Positions 1-8,230 of a DNA stretch of 64,000 bases are shown one piece after another (within the stretch, counting starts at the first letter, position 1; every line of letters starts with the position of its first letter). This stretch comes from Desulfovibrio aminophilus DSM 12254 (GTDB taxonomy: Bacteria; Desulfobacterota; Desulfovibrionia; Desulfovibrionales; Desulfovibrionaceae). A model generated the notes under the pieces. The model searched no databases, was not told the DNA's origin, and saw only the letters and a list, made by a program, of their open reading frames with translations. The translations under genes and the position numbers were made by a program. The stretch spans positions 124,001 through 188,000 of the forward strand of contig NZ_AUMA01000009.1 of assembly GCF_000422565.1 (NCBI RefSeq), written 5' to 3'.

Positions 1-1
1 C

Positions 2-187
2 ATCGACCGCCAGGAGGGCGGCCCCACGCGGCTGTCCATGACCCCGAGTTTCCTGCCCCGGGGTCTCTGGGGTCTGGCCTACTGGTGGACCTTCTACCCA
101 TCCCACGCCTACCTGTTCAAAAACATGCTCACGCACATGGCCCGGGCCGCCGGGCTGCGCGTACTCACCGGGCCGGAAGCCTCATGA
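2..187 (+). CDS. C-terminal fragment of a DUF2867-type protein
   Basis: The window opens inside a gene; the last 61 codons are visible, ending in TGA at 185-187. The tail is rich in Trp, Tyr and Phe (LAYWWTFYPSHAYLFKNML) and resembles the end of DUF2867 domains, which often follow an NmrA/SDR-type NAD(P)-binding domain. The start and catalytic part lie outside the window, so function cannot be read. Its stop overlaps the ATG of cbiD (ATGA), so the two are probably co-translated. The family call rests on this short tail and is tentative. Confidence 0.6.
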   Translation: MDRQEGGPTRLSMTPSFLPRGLWGLAYWWTFYPSHAYLFKNMLTHMARAAGLRVLTGPEAS

Positions 188-1275
188 GCGCGGACGGCGT
201 CCGCCCTCTCCGCGAGGGATTCACCACCGGCACGGCGGCCGCCGCGGCGGCCAAGGCCGCGGCCTTGTTCCTGGCCACCTGGAGCGCGCCGGGGAGCGTG
301 GACGTGCCCCTGCCCGGCGGCGGACGGCTCACGGTGCCCGTGGCCCGTTGCGGGGCCGAAGGAAGCGGGGCCCGGGCCGTGGTCATCAAGGACGCTGGAG
401 ATGACCCTGACGTGACAGATGGGGCTGAAATTCATGCCTTCGTGGAACAAAAATCCGGATTGAGGGATGGAGAAATCATTCTCGAAGGCGGGAAAGGGAT
501 CGGAAGAGTGACCTTGCCGGGTCTGCCCGTGCCGCCGGGGCAGCCCGCCATCAACCCGACCCCCAGGGAGCAGATCGCCCGGGCCGTGGCCGAGGCCCTG
601 GAGGACTCCGGCCTGGGCGCGGGCGCGCGGGTGGTCATCGAGGTTCCGGCGGGCGAGAAACTGGCGAAAAAAACCATGAACGCCCGCCTGGGCATCCTGG
701 GCGGCATCTCCATCCTGGGCACGGCCGGGATCGTCCGGCCCTACAGCCACGACTCCTGGCTGGCCTCCATCGCCGAGGCCCTGGACGTGGCCCGGGCCGC
801 CGGGCTGGCGGAGATCGTGCTGACCACCGGGCGGCGCAGTGAGCGCCAGTGGCGCGAGGCCGCGCCCGGAACCCCGGAACTGGGCGTGGTCCAGGCCGCC
901 GACTTCTTCGCCGAGGCCACCCGGCTGGCGGCGGAGAAGGGCTTCGCCCGAATCACCTGGGCGGTGTTCTTCGGCAAACTCGTCAAGCAGGCCCTGGGCC
1001 TGCCCAACACCCACGCCCACGAGGCGGACCTGGACTTCGGCCGGGTGGCGGGCTGGTGCGCGGAAGCGGGAATCGCGCCCAAGGGGGTGGAACGTGCGGC
1101 CAGGGTGAACACGGCCCGGGAGCTGCTCGACCTGCTGCGGCCGGACCCGGCCCTGGCCGCCCTGCTCCGGCTCCTGGCCGGACGCGCGGCCTCGGCCGCG
1201 CGCGGCTTCGCCGGGGCCAGGGCCCCGGACATCGCCTACGCGGTCTTCGACCTGGAGGGCGGCCGCCTGCTCTAG
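184..1275 (+). CDS. cbiD: Cobalt-precorrin-5B (C1)-methyltransferase CbiD
   Basis: 363 aa, a normal CbiD length. CbiD acts in the anaerobic, early-cobalt route to cobalamin, where it methylates C1 of the corrin macrocycle after ring opening. The N-terminal REGFTTGTAAAAAAKAA block and the later GTAGIVRPYS segment are typical of the family. The ATG at 184 is chosen because it overlaps the upstream stop and begins the conserved region; an earlier in-frame start at 85 would run antiparallel to nothing useful and lies inside the upstream gene. The stop overlaps the last codon of the convergent deacetylase gene. Other corrinoid enzymes lie nearby (CbiET at 2.4 kb, CobM at 8.2 kb). Confidence 0.95.
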   Translation: MSADGVRPLREGFTTGTAAAAAAKAAALFLATWSAPGSVDVPLPGGGRLTVPVARCGAEGSGARAVVIKDAGDDPDVTDGAEIHAFVEQKSGLRDGEIILEGGKGIGRVTLPGLPVPPGQPAINPTPREQIARAVAEALEDSGLGAGARVVIEVPAGEKLAKKTMNARLGILGGISILGTAGIVRPYSHDSWLASIAEALDVARAAGLAEIVLTTGRRSERQWREAAPGTPELGVVQAADFFAEATRLAAEKGFARITWAVFFGKLVKQALGLPNTHAHEADLDFGRVAGWCAEAGIAPKGVERAARVNTARELLDLLRPDPALAALLRLLAGRAASAARGFAGARAPDIAYAVFDLEGGRLL

Positions 1276-2279
1276 CGGCCCAGGCCCAGGAGCAGCGCGC
1301 CCTGACTCAGGGTCACCACGCTGACCCGATTCGCCCGCAGCCAGTCGGCCAGGGCCGCCAGCTTCTTCTCGCTGATGGGCTCGTAAGCGTCGGCCCCGAT
1401 CCCATGCAGGCAGAGCACCACCCAGTCTTCCTCCACCATGGCGTGCTGACGGATGAGTTCCTGAAGTTCCTCCAGGCTGGCGCCCGCGCGCACGGAATAG
1501 CGTTCCAGGTTGTGGAGGTCGTAGGCCTCGTTGCGGCGGATCACGCCGGACCCGGCGGGCGCGGGCTCGTTGACCCCATCGCCCAGCGAGGCGGCCAGGG
1601 TGTAATAACGGGTGGAGAGGTTCCGGCTCTCAGGCGTCCACTGGCTGAACGGAGCCACGAAGGCGCTCACGTCCAGGCCATGGCCCCGCAGCTCGTCGCG
1701 GGAGTCGCGCAGCTCACGCTCGTAGGAGCCCACCTTCACGGTCAGGCTCCTGGCCCCGGGGTCGAAACGCGGCAGCACGGTCAAGGTCTTGGCCTGCTTG
1801 TCATGGAAGAAGGCCCCGCCGGTGGTCAGCATTTCCTGGATCGAGCCCATGGGGGCCAGGGGCAGGTCGTCCAGGAACACGGCCACGCAATCGGAATAGG
1901 CGTAGGGCGCGCGGTAGACCGTGACGCCCTGGACCTTCACCGGCTTGAGCGTCAGGGGCTCGTCCTCCAGGCGCAACGGGATCATCTTGGGCCCGATGTG
2001 GTGGATGCTGTGGGAGGCGATCTCCCAGCCCCGCTTCTGGAGGTCCAGGGCCTGCTCCTTGGTCATGTAGCCGCCGTGAGGCCAGCGCACGTTCTCGGCG
2101 ATGAGCGCCGTGACCGCCGGCAGGCCGTTTTTCTCCAGGATGGGCAGGGCGTTGTCGTAGACCGAGGCCAGTCCGTCGTCGAAGACCAGCGTGACCATTC
2201 CCTGGGCCCGGGCCGGGCCCGCCGTCAGGCAGAGAAAGGCCGCCAGCAGGAGGGCGGCCGAAAACATCGTTTTTCGCAT
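1272..2279 (-). CDS. Exported polysaccharide deacetylase family protein (NodB-like) with an insert
   Basis: 335 aa with a cleavable signal peptide (about residues 1-25, ending PARAQ). The mature N-terminus has the NodB motif VFDDG (33-36 core) and the metal-binding pair HSIHH (His90 and His94). Motif-3-like AFVAPFSQW and a C-terminal CLHGIGAD segment follow much later. About 100 residues lie between His94 and motif 3, with beta-rich composition, so the deacetylase fold appears to be interrupted by an extra domain. Likely acts in the periplasm on an N-acetylated glycan; the substrate is unknown. The ATG at 2279 is preferred because the signal peptide starts there; the frame is open further upstream without coding character. 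Confidence 0.85.
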   Translation of the reverse strand: MRKTMFSAALLLAAFLCLTAGPARAQGMVTLVFDDGLASVYDNALPILEKNGLPAVTALIAENVRWPHGGYMTKEQALDLQKRGWEIASHSIHHIGPKMIPLRLEDEPLTLKPVKVQGVTVYRAPYAYSDCVAVFLDDLPLAPMGSIQEMLTTGGAFFHDKQAKTLTVLPRFDPGARSLTVKVGSYERELRDSRDELRGHGLDVSAFVAPFSQWTPESRNLSTRYYTLAASLGDGVNEPAPAGSGVIRRNEAYDLHNLERYSVRAGASLEELQELIRQHAMVEEDWVVLCLHGIGADAYEPISEKKLAALADWLRANRVSVVTLSQGALLLGLGR

Positions 2280-2311
2280 CGTGGGCACCTTTTCAGGGTC
2301 GTTTCGAGCCA

Positions 2312-2340
2312 GAACTAGAGGAAACCATTTCCCCTGGCAA
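2312..2340 (-). promoter_or_regulatory. Sigma-70-like promoter of the deacetylase gene
   Basis: On the minus strand TTGCCA, 17 bp, TAGTTC. Predicted transcription start is near 2305, giving a leader of about 26 nt with an AAGG ribosome site before the ATG. Called by eye from hexamers and spacing. Confidence 0.5.
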
Positions 2341-2355
2341 GCGGATTCAGGCCTC

Positions 2356-2384
2356 TTCCCCCCGGGCGGCCTTCCCGTTATAAC
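2356..2384 (+). promoter_or_regulatory. Probable cbiET promoter giving a leaderless mRNA
   Basis: The hexamer TATAAC at 2379-2384 is a good -10 and ends exactly 6 bp before the cbiET ATG at 2391, so the predicted start of transcription is the A of the ATG. The -35 (TTCCCC, 17 bp upstream) is poor. No Shine-Dalgarno sequence precedes the ATG. Confidence 0.45.
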
Positions 2385-2390
2385 CCGCCC

Positions 2391-3623
2391 ATGAACACGA
2401 CCCCCGACCCCGTGCATGTGCTGGGCCTCGCGCCCGGCTCGTTGATTCCCCCGCCGGATTGCGCCGAGATCCTGGCCCGGGCCCGCGTCCTCGTCGGCGG
2501 CAAGCGTCTGCTGGAGGCCTGCGGCCGGGATCTGGCCCCCAGGGCCGAACGCCGCCTGCCCGTCAGCGGGCCCCTGGACGCCGTGCTGCGCGACATCGAA
2601 AGCGAGACGATGAACGGCGGCGTCGTCGTCCTGGCCGACGGCGACCCCCTGTTCTACGGCCTGGGCAAGCGCCTGCTGGAAGCCCTGGGCCCGGAGCGGG
2701 TGCTCTTCCACCCCAACGTGAGCACCCTCCAGCTGGCCGCCGCGCGCCTGAAGTTCCCCTGGCAGGAGGCGGCCACCGTGTCCCTCCACGGCCGCTCGGA
2801 CTACGCCCCGCTCTTCTCGGCCCTGGTGCGCGCGGACCACGTGCTCGTCTTCACCGACGAGGAGAACACGCCCCAGGCCATCGCCCGGGCGCTGCTGGAA
2901 CGCGGCACCGACGGATTCAGCATGTCCGTGCTGGAGAACCTCGGCGCGCCCGAGGAGCGCGTGCAGCAGGTGACCCTGGAGGAGGCCTGGGACCAGACCT
3001 TCGCCCCGCTCAACGTGGTGGTCTTCGAGCGCCAGTATCCGCCGGAGATCCCGCCCTGCCTGGGCACCCCGGACCACTATTTCTTCCACGAGAAGGAACT
3101 CATCACCAAGCTGGCCGTGCGCGCCGCCGGCCTGGCCCTGCTCTCCGTGGCGCCCCAGGCCCTGGTCTGGGATCTGGGCGCGGGCTGCGGTTCGGTGTCC
3201 ATCGAGGCCTCGCACCTGGCCTCCCGGGGCCGGGTCTACGCCGTGGAGAAGAACCGCAACCGCGCGGCCATGATCCGCGAAAACGTGCGCCGCATGGGCG
3301 CCTGGGCCGTGGAGACCGTGCAGGGGGAGATGCCCGGCTGCCTGAAGGGCCTGCCGGACCCGGACCGCGTCTTCATCGGCGGCGGACTCGGCCAGGACAA
3401 CGCCGTGCTGGAGGAGGCCTGCCGCAGGCTCAAGTCCGGCGGCCGCGTGGTCATCCACTGCATCCTCCTGGACACCCTGCACCGGGCCAAGGGGCATCTG
3501 GAGCAGCTCAACTGGCACTTCGGGGTCACGCAGCTCCAGGCCAGCACCTCGGACCGGCTGGCCGGGGATCTGCGCTTCAGGGCCCAGAATCCGGTGTTCA
3601 TCCTCTGGGCCGAAAAGCCTTGA
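2391..3623 (+). CDS. cbiET: CbiE-CbiT fusion: precorrin-6Y C5,15-methyltransferase (decarboxylating)
   Basis: 410 aa, the length of CobL-type fusions. Residues about 1-205 are the CbiE tetrapyrrole methylase domain (VHVLGLAPGS at the start, LADGDPLFYGLG as the second motif). Residues about 210-405 are the CbiT class I SAM methyltransferase/decarboxylase (WDLGAGCGSVSIEAS SAM loop). Together they methylate C5 and C15 and remove the C12 acetate carboxyl of cobalt-precorrin-6B-type intermediates. Transcribed alone, divergent from the deacetylase and convergent with bioC, with 7 bp between the two stop codons. The start lacks a ribosome site (see the promoter entry). Confidence 0.95.
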   Translation: MNTTPDPVHVLGLAPGSLIPPPDCAEILARARVLVGGKRLLEACGRDLAPRAERRLPVSGPLDAVLRDIESETMNGGVVVLADGDPLFYGLGKRLLEALGPERVLFHPNVSTLQLAAARLKFPWQEAATVSLHGRSDYAPLFSALVRADHVLVFTDEENTPQAIARALLERGTDGFSMSVLENLGAPEERVQQVTLEEAWDQTFAPLNVVVFERQYPPEIPPCLGTPDHYFFHEKELITKLAVRAAGLALLSVAPQALVWDLGAGCGSVSIEASHLASRGRVYAVEKNRNRAAMIRENVRRMGAWAVETVQGEMPGCLKGLPDPDRVFIGGGLGQDNAVLEEACRRLKSGGRVVIHCILLDTLHRAKGHLEQLNWHFGVTQLQASTSDRLAGDLRFRAQNPVFILWAEKP

Positions 3624-3630
3624 GGCCTTC

Positions 3631-4380
3631 TCAGCGCCCGAGCACGCCCCGAAAGAAGACCGCCCGGTAGGTCAGCGGCAGGCCGCGCTCTCCGCCGTAG
3701 CGTTCCTCGTAGGCCGACAGAAAGGCCCGATAGCGTCCCTTGTCCGGCCGGGGGCGGCCGCCGCCGAAGCCCGCGCCGCTGCGGCGCAGGGAGCGCATGG
3801 CCTCGCGCGCTGCGGGGAAATGCAGGGTGTACTCCCGCACCTCGGTCTGGAAGCGCACGCCGGGCATGGCCGCCAGCATGGATTCGTAGGCCCCGGCCGG
3901 ACGCAGGGGCCAGAATGAGCCGAAACCGGAGACCCGGGCGGCCCAGGCCGGTTCGGCCAGGGTGCCCTCGGTGAACAGAGCCAGGACGAAGCCGCCGCCG
4001 GGCCGCAGCAGATCCAGGCAGGCGGGCAGCGCGACCTCGGGCCGGACGAACCACTGCATGGCCGAGGCGCTGGCCAGGAAGTCGAAGGAGCCGGGGCGCA
4101 GCGGCGGGGCCTCGCCGTCGGCGGCCAGGCGCAGCACGCCCGGAACCGGCAGCGCGCCGAGCATGGCCGGGGAAAGGTCCAGGGCCACGTAGGGCCCGGC
4201 AGTGCGCGGGGCCAGCAGTTCCGTGAGCAGGCCGCAACCCGCGCCGATCTCCAGCACCCGACCCAGGGGGCCGTCCCCCGCCAGCCGGGCGCACTCCACC
4301 GCCACCTCGGCCTGGACCCGGGCGGCCTCGCGGTAGGTGTCCCGGGCCCGGTCGAAGGCCCGGCGCACGCCCTTATCCAC
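3631..4380 (-). CDS. bioC: Malonyl-ACP O-methyltransferase BioC
   Basis: 249 aa from a GTG start at 4380. A class I SAM methyltransferase: VLEIGAGCGLLTELL is the SAM loop, VALDLSPAML the acidic strand, SASAMQWF the BioC-type segment. BioC methylates malonyl-ACP so that fatty acid synthase can build pimeloyl-ACP methyl ester. The GTG start is inferred because the family begins near VDKGVRRAFDRAR; it overlaps the end of the upstream hydrolase gene by 8 bp, indicating translational coupling. Upstream in-frame ATGs would sit deep inside the hydrolase gene. Context (hydrolase, bioF, divergent bioA-bioD) makes BioC much more likely than a generic methyltransferase. Confidence 0.88.
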   Translation of the reverse strand: MDKGVRRAFDRARDTYREAARVQAEVAVECARLAGDGPLGRVLEIGAGCGLLTELLAPRTAGPYVALDLSPAMLGALPVPGVLRLAADGEAPPLRPGSFDFLASASAMQWFVRPEVALPACLDLLRPGGGFVLALFTEGTLAEPAWAARVSGFGSFWPLRPAGAYESMLAAMPGVRFQTEVREYTLHFPAAREAMRSLRRSGAGFGGGRPRPDKGRYRAFLSAYEERYGGERGLPLTYRAVFFRGVLGR

Positions 4381-4972
4381 CAGCCGCCTCCAGCAAGACG
4401 GAAAGGGGCACGAAGTGTCCGCCCTCCAGGGCCAGGAAGCGCGCCCCGGGCAACGCCTCCAGGCAGCGCCGCACGGCCTCGGCCGGGACGATGGCGTCGT
4501 CCGCGCCGTGGAGCACGAGGACGTGGTCGGCCGGGACACGGGGCGCGGCGTCGGTGGCGGATTCGGCCAGAAAGGCCAGTCCCGCGTCCAGCTCCGCCGG
4601 GGCGACGTCCCCGGGAACAGGCACGGGAGCCGCCCCGCACTTTGCGTGGAAGGCCGCCACGGTCCCGGTCGGGTCGGTGGCCAGGGCCCGACGCATGAGC
4701 CGCAGCACGCGGGCCGGGGTGAAGCCGGTGAAGCTCAGGAACGGCGCGGCCAGAACCACGCGTTCGTAGCGCGGCAGGACCAGGGCGCGATGCTTGAGCA
4801 CGAGGTGCGCGCCCGTGGACCAGGCCAGCAGCGCCTCCCCGCCACGTTCCAGGGCCGCCAGGACTCGAGCCTCGTCCAGCCCGGCGAAGGGCGCGAGAAA
4901 GCGGGCTCCCCCGGGGAAATTGGGAAAAAGGGCCGCAAATCCGGCCCAGCCGGAAACGAAGGTCAGGTCCAT
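4373..4972 (-). CDS. Alpha/beta hydrolase, candidate pimeloyl-ACP methyl ester esterase
   Basis: 199 aa. Visible catalytic elements are the nucleophile elbow AWSTGAH (Ser52), an acid turn HGADDAIVP (Asp158 or Asp159) and the base GGHFVP (His186). The first Gly of the usual GxSxG elbow is Ala. It lies between bioF (10 bp overlap) and bioC (8 bp overlap) and therefore very probably cleaves the methyl ester of pimeloyl-ACP so that BioF can use it. Several unrelated esterases do this job in bacteria (BioH, BioG, BioK, BioJ, BioV). The small size and absence of a lid insert are closest in style to BioG, but I cannot assign it to one of them by eye. Confidence 0.75.
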   Translation of the reverse strand: MDLTFVSGWAGFAALFPNFPGGARFLAPFAGLDEARVLAALERGGEALLAWSTGAHLVLKHRALVLPRYERVVLAAPFLSFTGFTPARVLRLMRRALATDPTGTVAAFHAKCGAAPVPVPGDVAPAELDAGLAFLAESATDAAPRVPADHVLVLHGADDAIVPAEAVRRCLEALPGARFLALEGGHFVPLSVLLEAAGG

Positions 4973-6147
4973 GCGCTCATGGCCTCGCGCAGGTCGGCCA
5001 GGGCCGCGCGGGTCAGCTCGAGGTCCGCGTCCGTGAGGTCCGCGCGCAGGGAGAGCCGCAGCCGGGCCGTGTGCGCGGGCACCGTGGGCGGCCGCACGGC
5101 CGGGGCCAGAATGCCGCGTCCGGCCAGGAAGTCGCGGGCGCGCAGTGCGGTCTCGTTGGGACCGAGAATTACGGGCACGATCTGGCAGGCCGAGGCCCCG
5201 GTGTCGAAATCCAGTCCGGCCAGGAAAGCACGCAGCCCAGCCGCCATGTCCAGGAGTCTCGAGCCCAGGGACGGATCGCGGATCACGGCCCGGACGCCCG
5301 CAAGGGCCGCGCCCACGGCCGCCGGAGGCAGGGCCGTGGAGAAGATGAAGCCTCGGCCGGTGTTGCGCAGGTAGTCCACGGCCTCCCGGCTCCCGGCGAT
5401 GAAGGCCCCGTGCGCGCCCAGGGCCTTGCCCAGGGTGCCCATGAAGAGCACGTTCTCGCCCGCCACCCCGAGTTCGTAGCCCAGGCCCCGGCCCTGGCCG
5501 AAGACGCCCGTGGCGTGGGCCTCGTCCAGCACGAGCAGGGCGCCGTGCTCACGGCAGAGCGCGGCGATCTCCTTCAGGGGGGCCAGATCGCCGTCCATGC
5601 TGAAGACCGTGTCCGTGACCACGATCTTGCGTTCGCGGCCGCGATGACGCTCCAGGAGTTCGGCCAGATGCGCGGCGTCGGCATGGCGGTAGCGCTCCAT
5701 GTCCGAGCCGGAGAGACGGATGCCGTCCACGATGCTGGCGTGGTTCAGACGATCGGAGAAGATCACCGCGTGGCGGCCGCCCAGGGCCTGGAGCAGGAGC
5801 ACGTTGGCCGCGTAGCCCGAGCCCACCGCCAGAGCGTCCTGGGTCTCCTTCAGCGCGGCCGCCTCGCTCTCCAGCAGGTCCAACAGGGAATACTGGCCCG
5901 AGACGAGGCGCGAGGCCCCGGAGGAGGTTCCGTATTCGCGCACCGCGCAGACGGCGGCCTCCTTCATCTCCGGCGTACCGGCCAGGCCGAGATAGTTGTT
6001 GGAGGCCAGGTTGAGCAGCCGCCCGCCCCCGGCCGTGACGAAACGATCCGCGCCCCGGTCCAGATCCGGAACACGCCGAAGCAGCCCACGCTGTTCCAAT
6101 CCAGCCAATTCGCGCCGGAAGAACTCCGGCCAGAACGATGCTCCCAT
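4963..6147 (-). CDS. bioF: 8-amino-7-oxononanoate synthase BioF
   Basis: 394 aa. A PLP-dependent alpha-oxoamine synthase that condenses pimeloyl-ACP (or -CoA) with alanine. LNLASNNYLGLA near the N-terminus, DEAHATGVFG and the PLP-lysine segment TLGKALGAHGAF are all present. The ATG at 6147 is chosen as it gives the usual N-terminus (about 45 residues before LASNNYLGL) and leaves a 70-bp divergent region to bioA; longer starts would run into bioA. The stop overlaps the start of the hydrolase gene by 10 bp, making bioF-hydrolase-bioC a tightly coupled unit. Confidence 0.95.
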   Translation of the reverse strand: MGASFWPEFFRRELAGLEQRGLLRRVPDLDRGADRFVTAGGGRLLNLASNNYLGLAGTPEMKEAAVCAVREYGTSSGASRLVSGQYSLLDLLESEAAALKETQDALAVGSGYAANVLLLQALGGRHAVIFSDRLNHASIVDGIRLSGSDMERYRHADAAHLAELLERHRGRERKIVVTDTVFSMDGDLAPLKEIAALCREHGALLVLDEAHATGVFGQGRGLGYELGVAGENVLFMGTLGKALGAHGAFIAGSREAVDYLRNTGRGFIFSTALPPAAVGAALAGVRAVIRDPSLGSRLLDMAAGLRAFLAGLDFDTGASACQIVPVILGPNETALRARDFLAGRGILAPAVRPPTVPAHTARLRLSLRADLTDADLELTRAALADLREAMSAWT

Positions 6148-6154
6148 GCCCGCC

Positions 6155-6183
6155 TTGAAAGCCTGTTGCGATTGATCTACCGT
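6155..6183 (+). promoter_or_regulatory. Sigma-70-like promoter of bioAD
   Basis: TTGAAA, 17 bp, TACCGT between divergent bioF and bioA. The predicted start near 6190 leaves a 28-nt leader with a GAAAGGAG ribosome site. The hexamers sit immediately upstream of the bioF start. I found no clear BirA-type operator here. Confidence 0.5.
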
Positions 6184-6217
6184 TCGGACCCCGGTCAACG
6201 GGAGAAAGGAGCAGAAC

Positions 6218-7567
6218 ATGTCCGCGAAACCCGGAACACTCTGGCATCCCTGCACCCAGATGAAGGACCACGAGGACTTCCCCGTGATCCGGGTGGCCAG
6301 GGGCCAAGGCATATATCTCTTCGACGAGGGCGGCAAGCGCTACCTGGACGCGGTCTCGTCCTGGTGGGTGAACCTCTTCGGCCACGCCAATCCGCGCATC
6401 GCCTCGGCCATCGCCCGCCAGGCCCAGATCTTGGAGCAGGTCATCCTGGCCGGGTTCAGCCACGCCCCGGCCGAGGAGCTGGCCGAGCGCCTGACCGCCC
6501 TGGCTCCGGCGGGCCTCGAACACGTCTTCTACGCCGACAACGGCTCCTCGGCCGTGGAAGTGGCGCTGAAGATGGCCCACGGCTTCTTCCGCAACCAGGG
6601 CCGCGCCGGGAAGTTCCGCTTCACCTACCTGGACAACGGCTACCACGGCGAGACCCTGGGCGCGCTGGCGGTCTGCGGCGAGGATCTGTATTCCGAGCAG
6701 TTCGGGGCCATCATGCCCCAAGGCAACCTGCGCGTGGCCGGGCCGGACTGCTTCCGCTGCCCTTTGGGGCTCGCGCGCGAGGGCTGCGACGCGCCCTGCT
6801 TCCAGGCCATGGGCGAAACCCTGGAACGCCATGCAAACGAGATCGCGGCGGTCATCGTGGAGCCCCTGCTCCAGTGCGCGGGCGGGTTCCGCATCTATCC
6901 CCCGGCCTACCTGCGCCGCCTGCGTCAGGCCACGCGCGAGGCCGGCGTCCTGCTCATCCTGGACGAGATCGCCACGGGCTTCGGCCGCACGGGCACCCTC
7001 TTCGCCTGCGAGCAGGCCGGGATCAGCCCGGACCTCATGTGCGTGTCCAAGGGCGTCACCGGCGGCTTCCTGCCCCTGTCCGCCGTGCTGGCCACGGACG
7101 AGATCTACGCGGCCTTCTACGCCGATTGGGCCGAACGCAAGGCCTTCCTGCACAGCCACAGCTACACCGGCAACCCCCTGGCCTGCGCCGCCGCCCTGGA
7201 GACGCTGGCCATCTTCCGCGACGAGGACGTCATCGCCCGCAACCGGCCCAAGGCCGCGCTCCTGGCCGAGCTGGTCCGCGAACGCTTCGGCGGGCATCCC
7301 AACGTGGGCGAGGTGCGTTCCCTGGGATTCGTCACGGCCGTGGAGCTGGTGGCCGACCGGGCCACGAAGGCCCCCCTGCCCGCCGCGAACCGCACGGGCC
7401 TCCACATCTCCCGCGCCGGGTTCAAGCGCGGCCTGCTCTGGCGCAACCTGGGCGACATCCTCTACTTCATGCCGCCCTACGTCATCACCGAGGAGGAGAT
7501 CGACCGGCTGACCCGCGACGCCCGGGCCGCCCTGGGGGAGGTGCTGCCCGAAGGAGAGGCGAGATGA
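6218..7567 (+). CDS. bioA: Adenosylmethionine-8-amino-7-oxononanoate aminotransferase BioA
   Basis: 449 aa, class III PLP aminotransferase that converts KAPA to DAPA with SAM as amino donor. The BioA-specific start LWHPCTQMKDHEDFP, DAVSSWWVNLFGH, the DEIATGFGRTG segment and the PLP lysine in CVSKGVTGGF are all visible. A strong ribosome site (AAAGGAG) precedes the ATG. Its TGA overlaps the ATG of bioD (ATGA). Confidence 0.96.
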   Translation: MSAKPGTLWHPCTQMKDHEDFPVIRVARGQGIYLFDEGGKRYLDAVSSWWVNLFGHANPRIASAIARQAQILEQVILAGFSHAPAEELAERLTALAPAGLEHVFYADNGSSAVEVALKMAHGFFRNQGRAGKFRFTYLDNGYHGETLGALAVCGEDLYSEQFGAIMPQGNLRVAGPDCFRCPLGLAREGCDAPCFQAMGETLERHANEIAAVIVEPLLQCAGGFRIYPPAYLRRLRQATREAGVLLILDEIATGFGRTGTLFACEQAGISPDLMCVSKGVTGGFLPLSAVLATDEIYAAFYADWAERKAFLHSHSYTGNPLACAAALETLAIFRDEDVIARNRPKAALLAELVRERFGGHPNVGEVRSLGFVTAVELVADRATKAPLPAANRTGLHISRAGFKRGLLWRNLGDILYFMPPYVITEEEIDRLTRDARAALGEVLPEGEAR

Positions 7568-8178
7568 TCCGCCTGTTCGTCTCCGGCACGGACACCGACG
7601 CGGGCAAGACCGTGCTGGCGGGCCTCCTGGCCAAACACTTGCTGGGCCTCGGCAAGAGCGTGCGCTACATCAAGCCCATGCAGACCGGACACCCGCCGGA
7701 CGACGACGCGGCCACGGTGCGCCGCATCTCGGGCCTGGGCCCGGAGGCCGCGCGCCTGCTCTTCTCCGCGCCCGAGCCCGTGTCACCGAACTTCTGCTTC
7801 GACCCCTTCCCCTTCGAGGAGATCCTGGACGCCGTGGCGGCCGAGCCCCCCTCCGACGTGCTCCTGGTGGAGGGCGCGGGCGGCCTGCTGGCCCCGCTGG
7901 ACGACGCCCGGGCCATGCACGACCTGGCCCGGGCCCTGAACATGCCGGTGGTCCTGGCCGCGCCCAACCGCGTGGGAGGGCTGAACCACCTCCTGCTCTC
8001 CCTGCACTTCATGCGCAGCACCGGCCTGCAGCTGGCCGCCGTGGGCCTGAACGAGCACTTCAGCGCCGACGCCCGCAAGGCCGCCCTGAACCGCGACTTC
8101 CTGCGCCGCACCATGCCCGGCCTGCCGCTGTTCACCTACGACGCCACGGGACTCACGAGCGAACCGCCGTTTTGTTGA
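7564..8178 (+). CDS. bioD: Dethiobiotin synthetase BioD
   Basis: 204 aa. ATP-dependent carboxylase that closes the ureido ring of DAPA. The P-loop GTDTDAGKT is at residues 8-16 and the VEGAGGLLAPL motif at about 99-109. It overlaps bioA by 4 bp. bioB, the last biotin gene, is not in this window, and neither is a full BirA ligase. Confidence 0.95.
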   Translation: MIRLFVSGTDTDAGKTVLAGLLAKHLLGLGKSVRYIKPMQTGHPPDDDAATVRRISGLGPEAARLLFSAPEPVSPNFCFDPFPFEEILDAVAAEPPSDVLLVEGAGGLLAPLDDARAMHDLARALNMPVVLAAPNRVGGLNHLLLSLHFMRSTGLQLAAVGLNEHFSADARKAALNRDFLRRTMPGLPLFTYDATGLTSEPPFC

Positions 8179-8230
8179 CACCCCGGCGCTTCCGGTCGTA
8201 TTTCCTCGAGAAACCCGCCGGAGGCGCGAC

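Noticed and set aside
6155-6201. BirA-type operator in the bioF-bioA gap
   Set aside because: TTGAAAGCC resembles one half-site, but the only possible partner (GGTCAACGG) is 29 bp away rather than 14-16 and matches poorly.
5071-8178. A 1035-codon open frame on the plus strand over the biotin genes
   Set aside because: It runs antisense to bioF and then out of frame over bioA before entering the bioD frame; only the last 205 codons (bioD) are real. High GC leaves few stop codons in shadow frames.
8179-8230. Cobalamin riboswitch before cobM
   Set aside because: The 52-bp gap is far too short and has no B12-box-like sequence; gaps before cbiD and cbiET are also too short.
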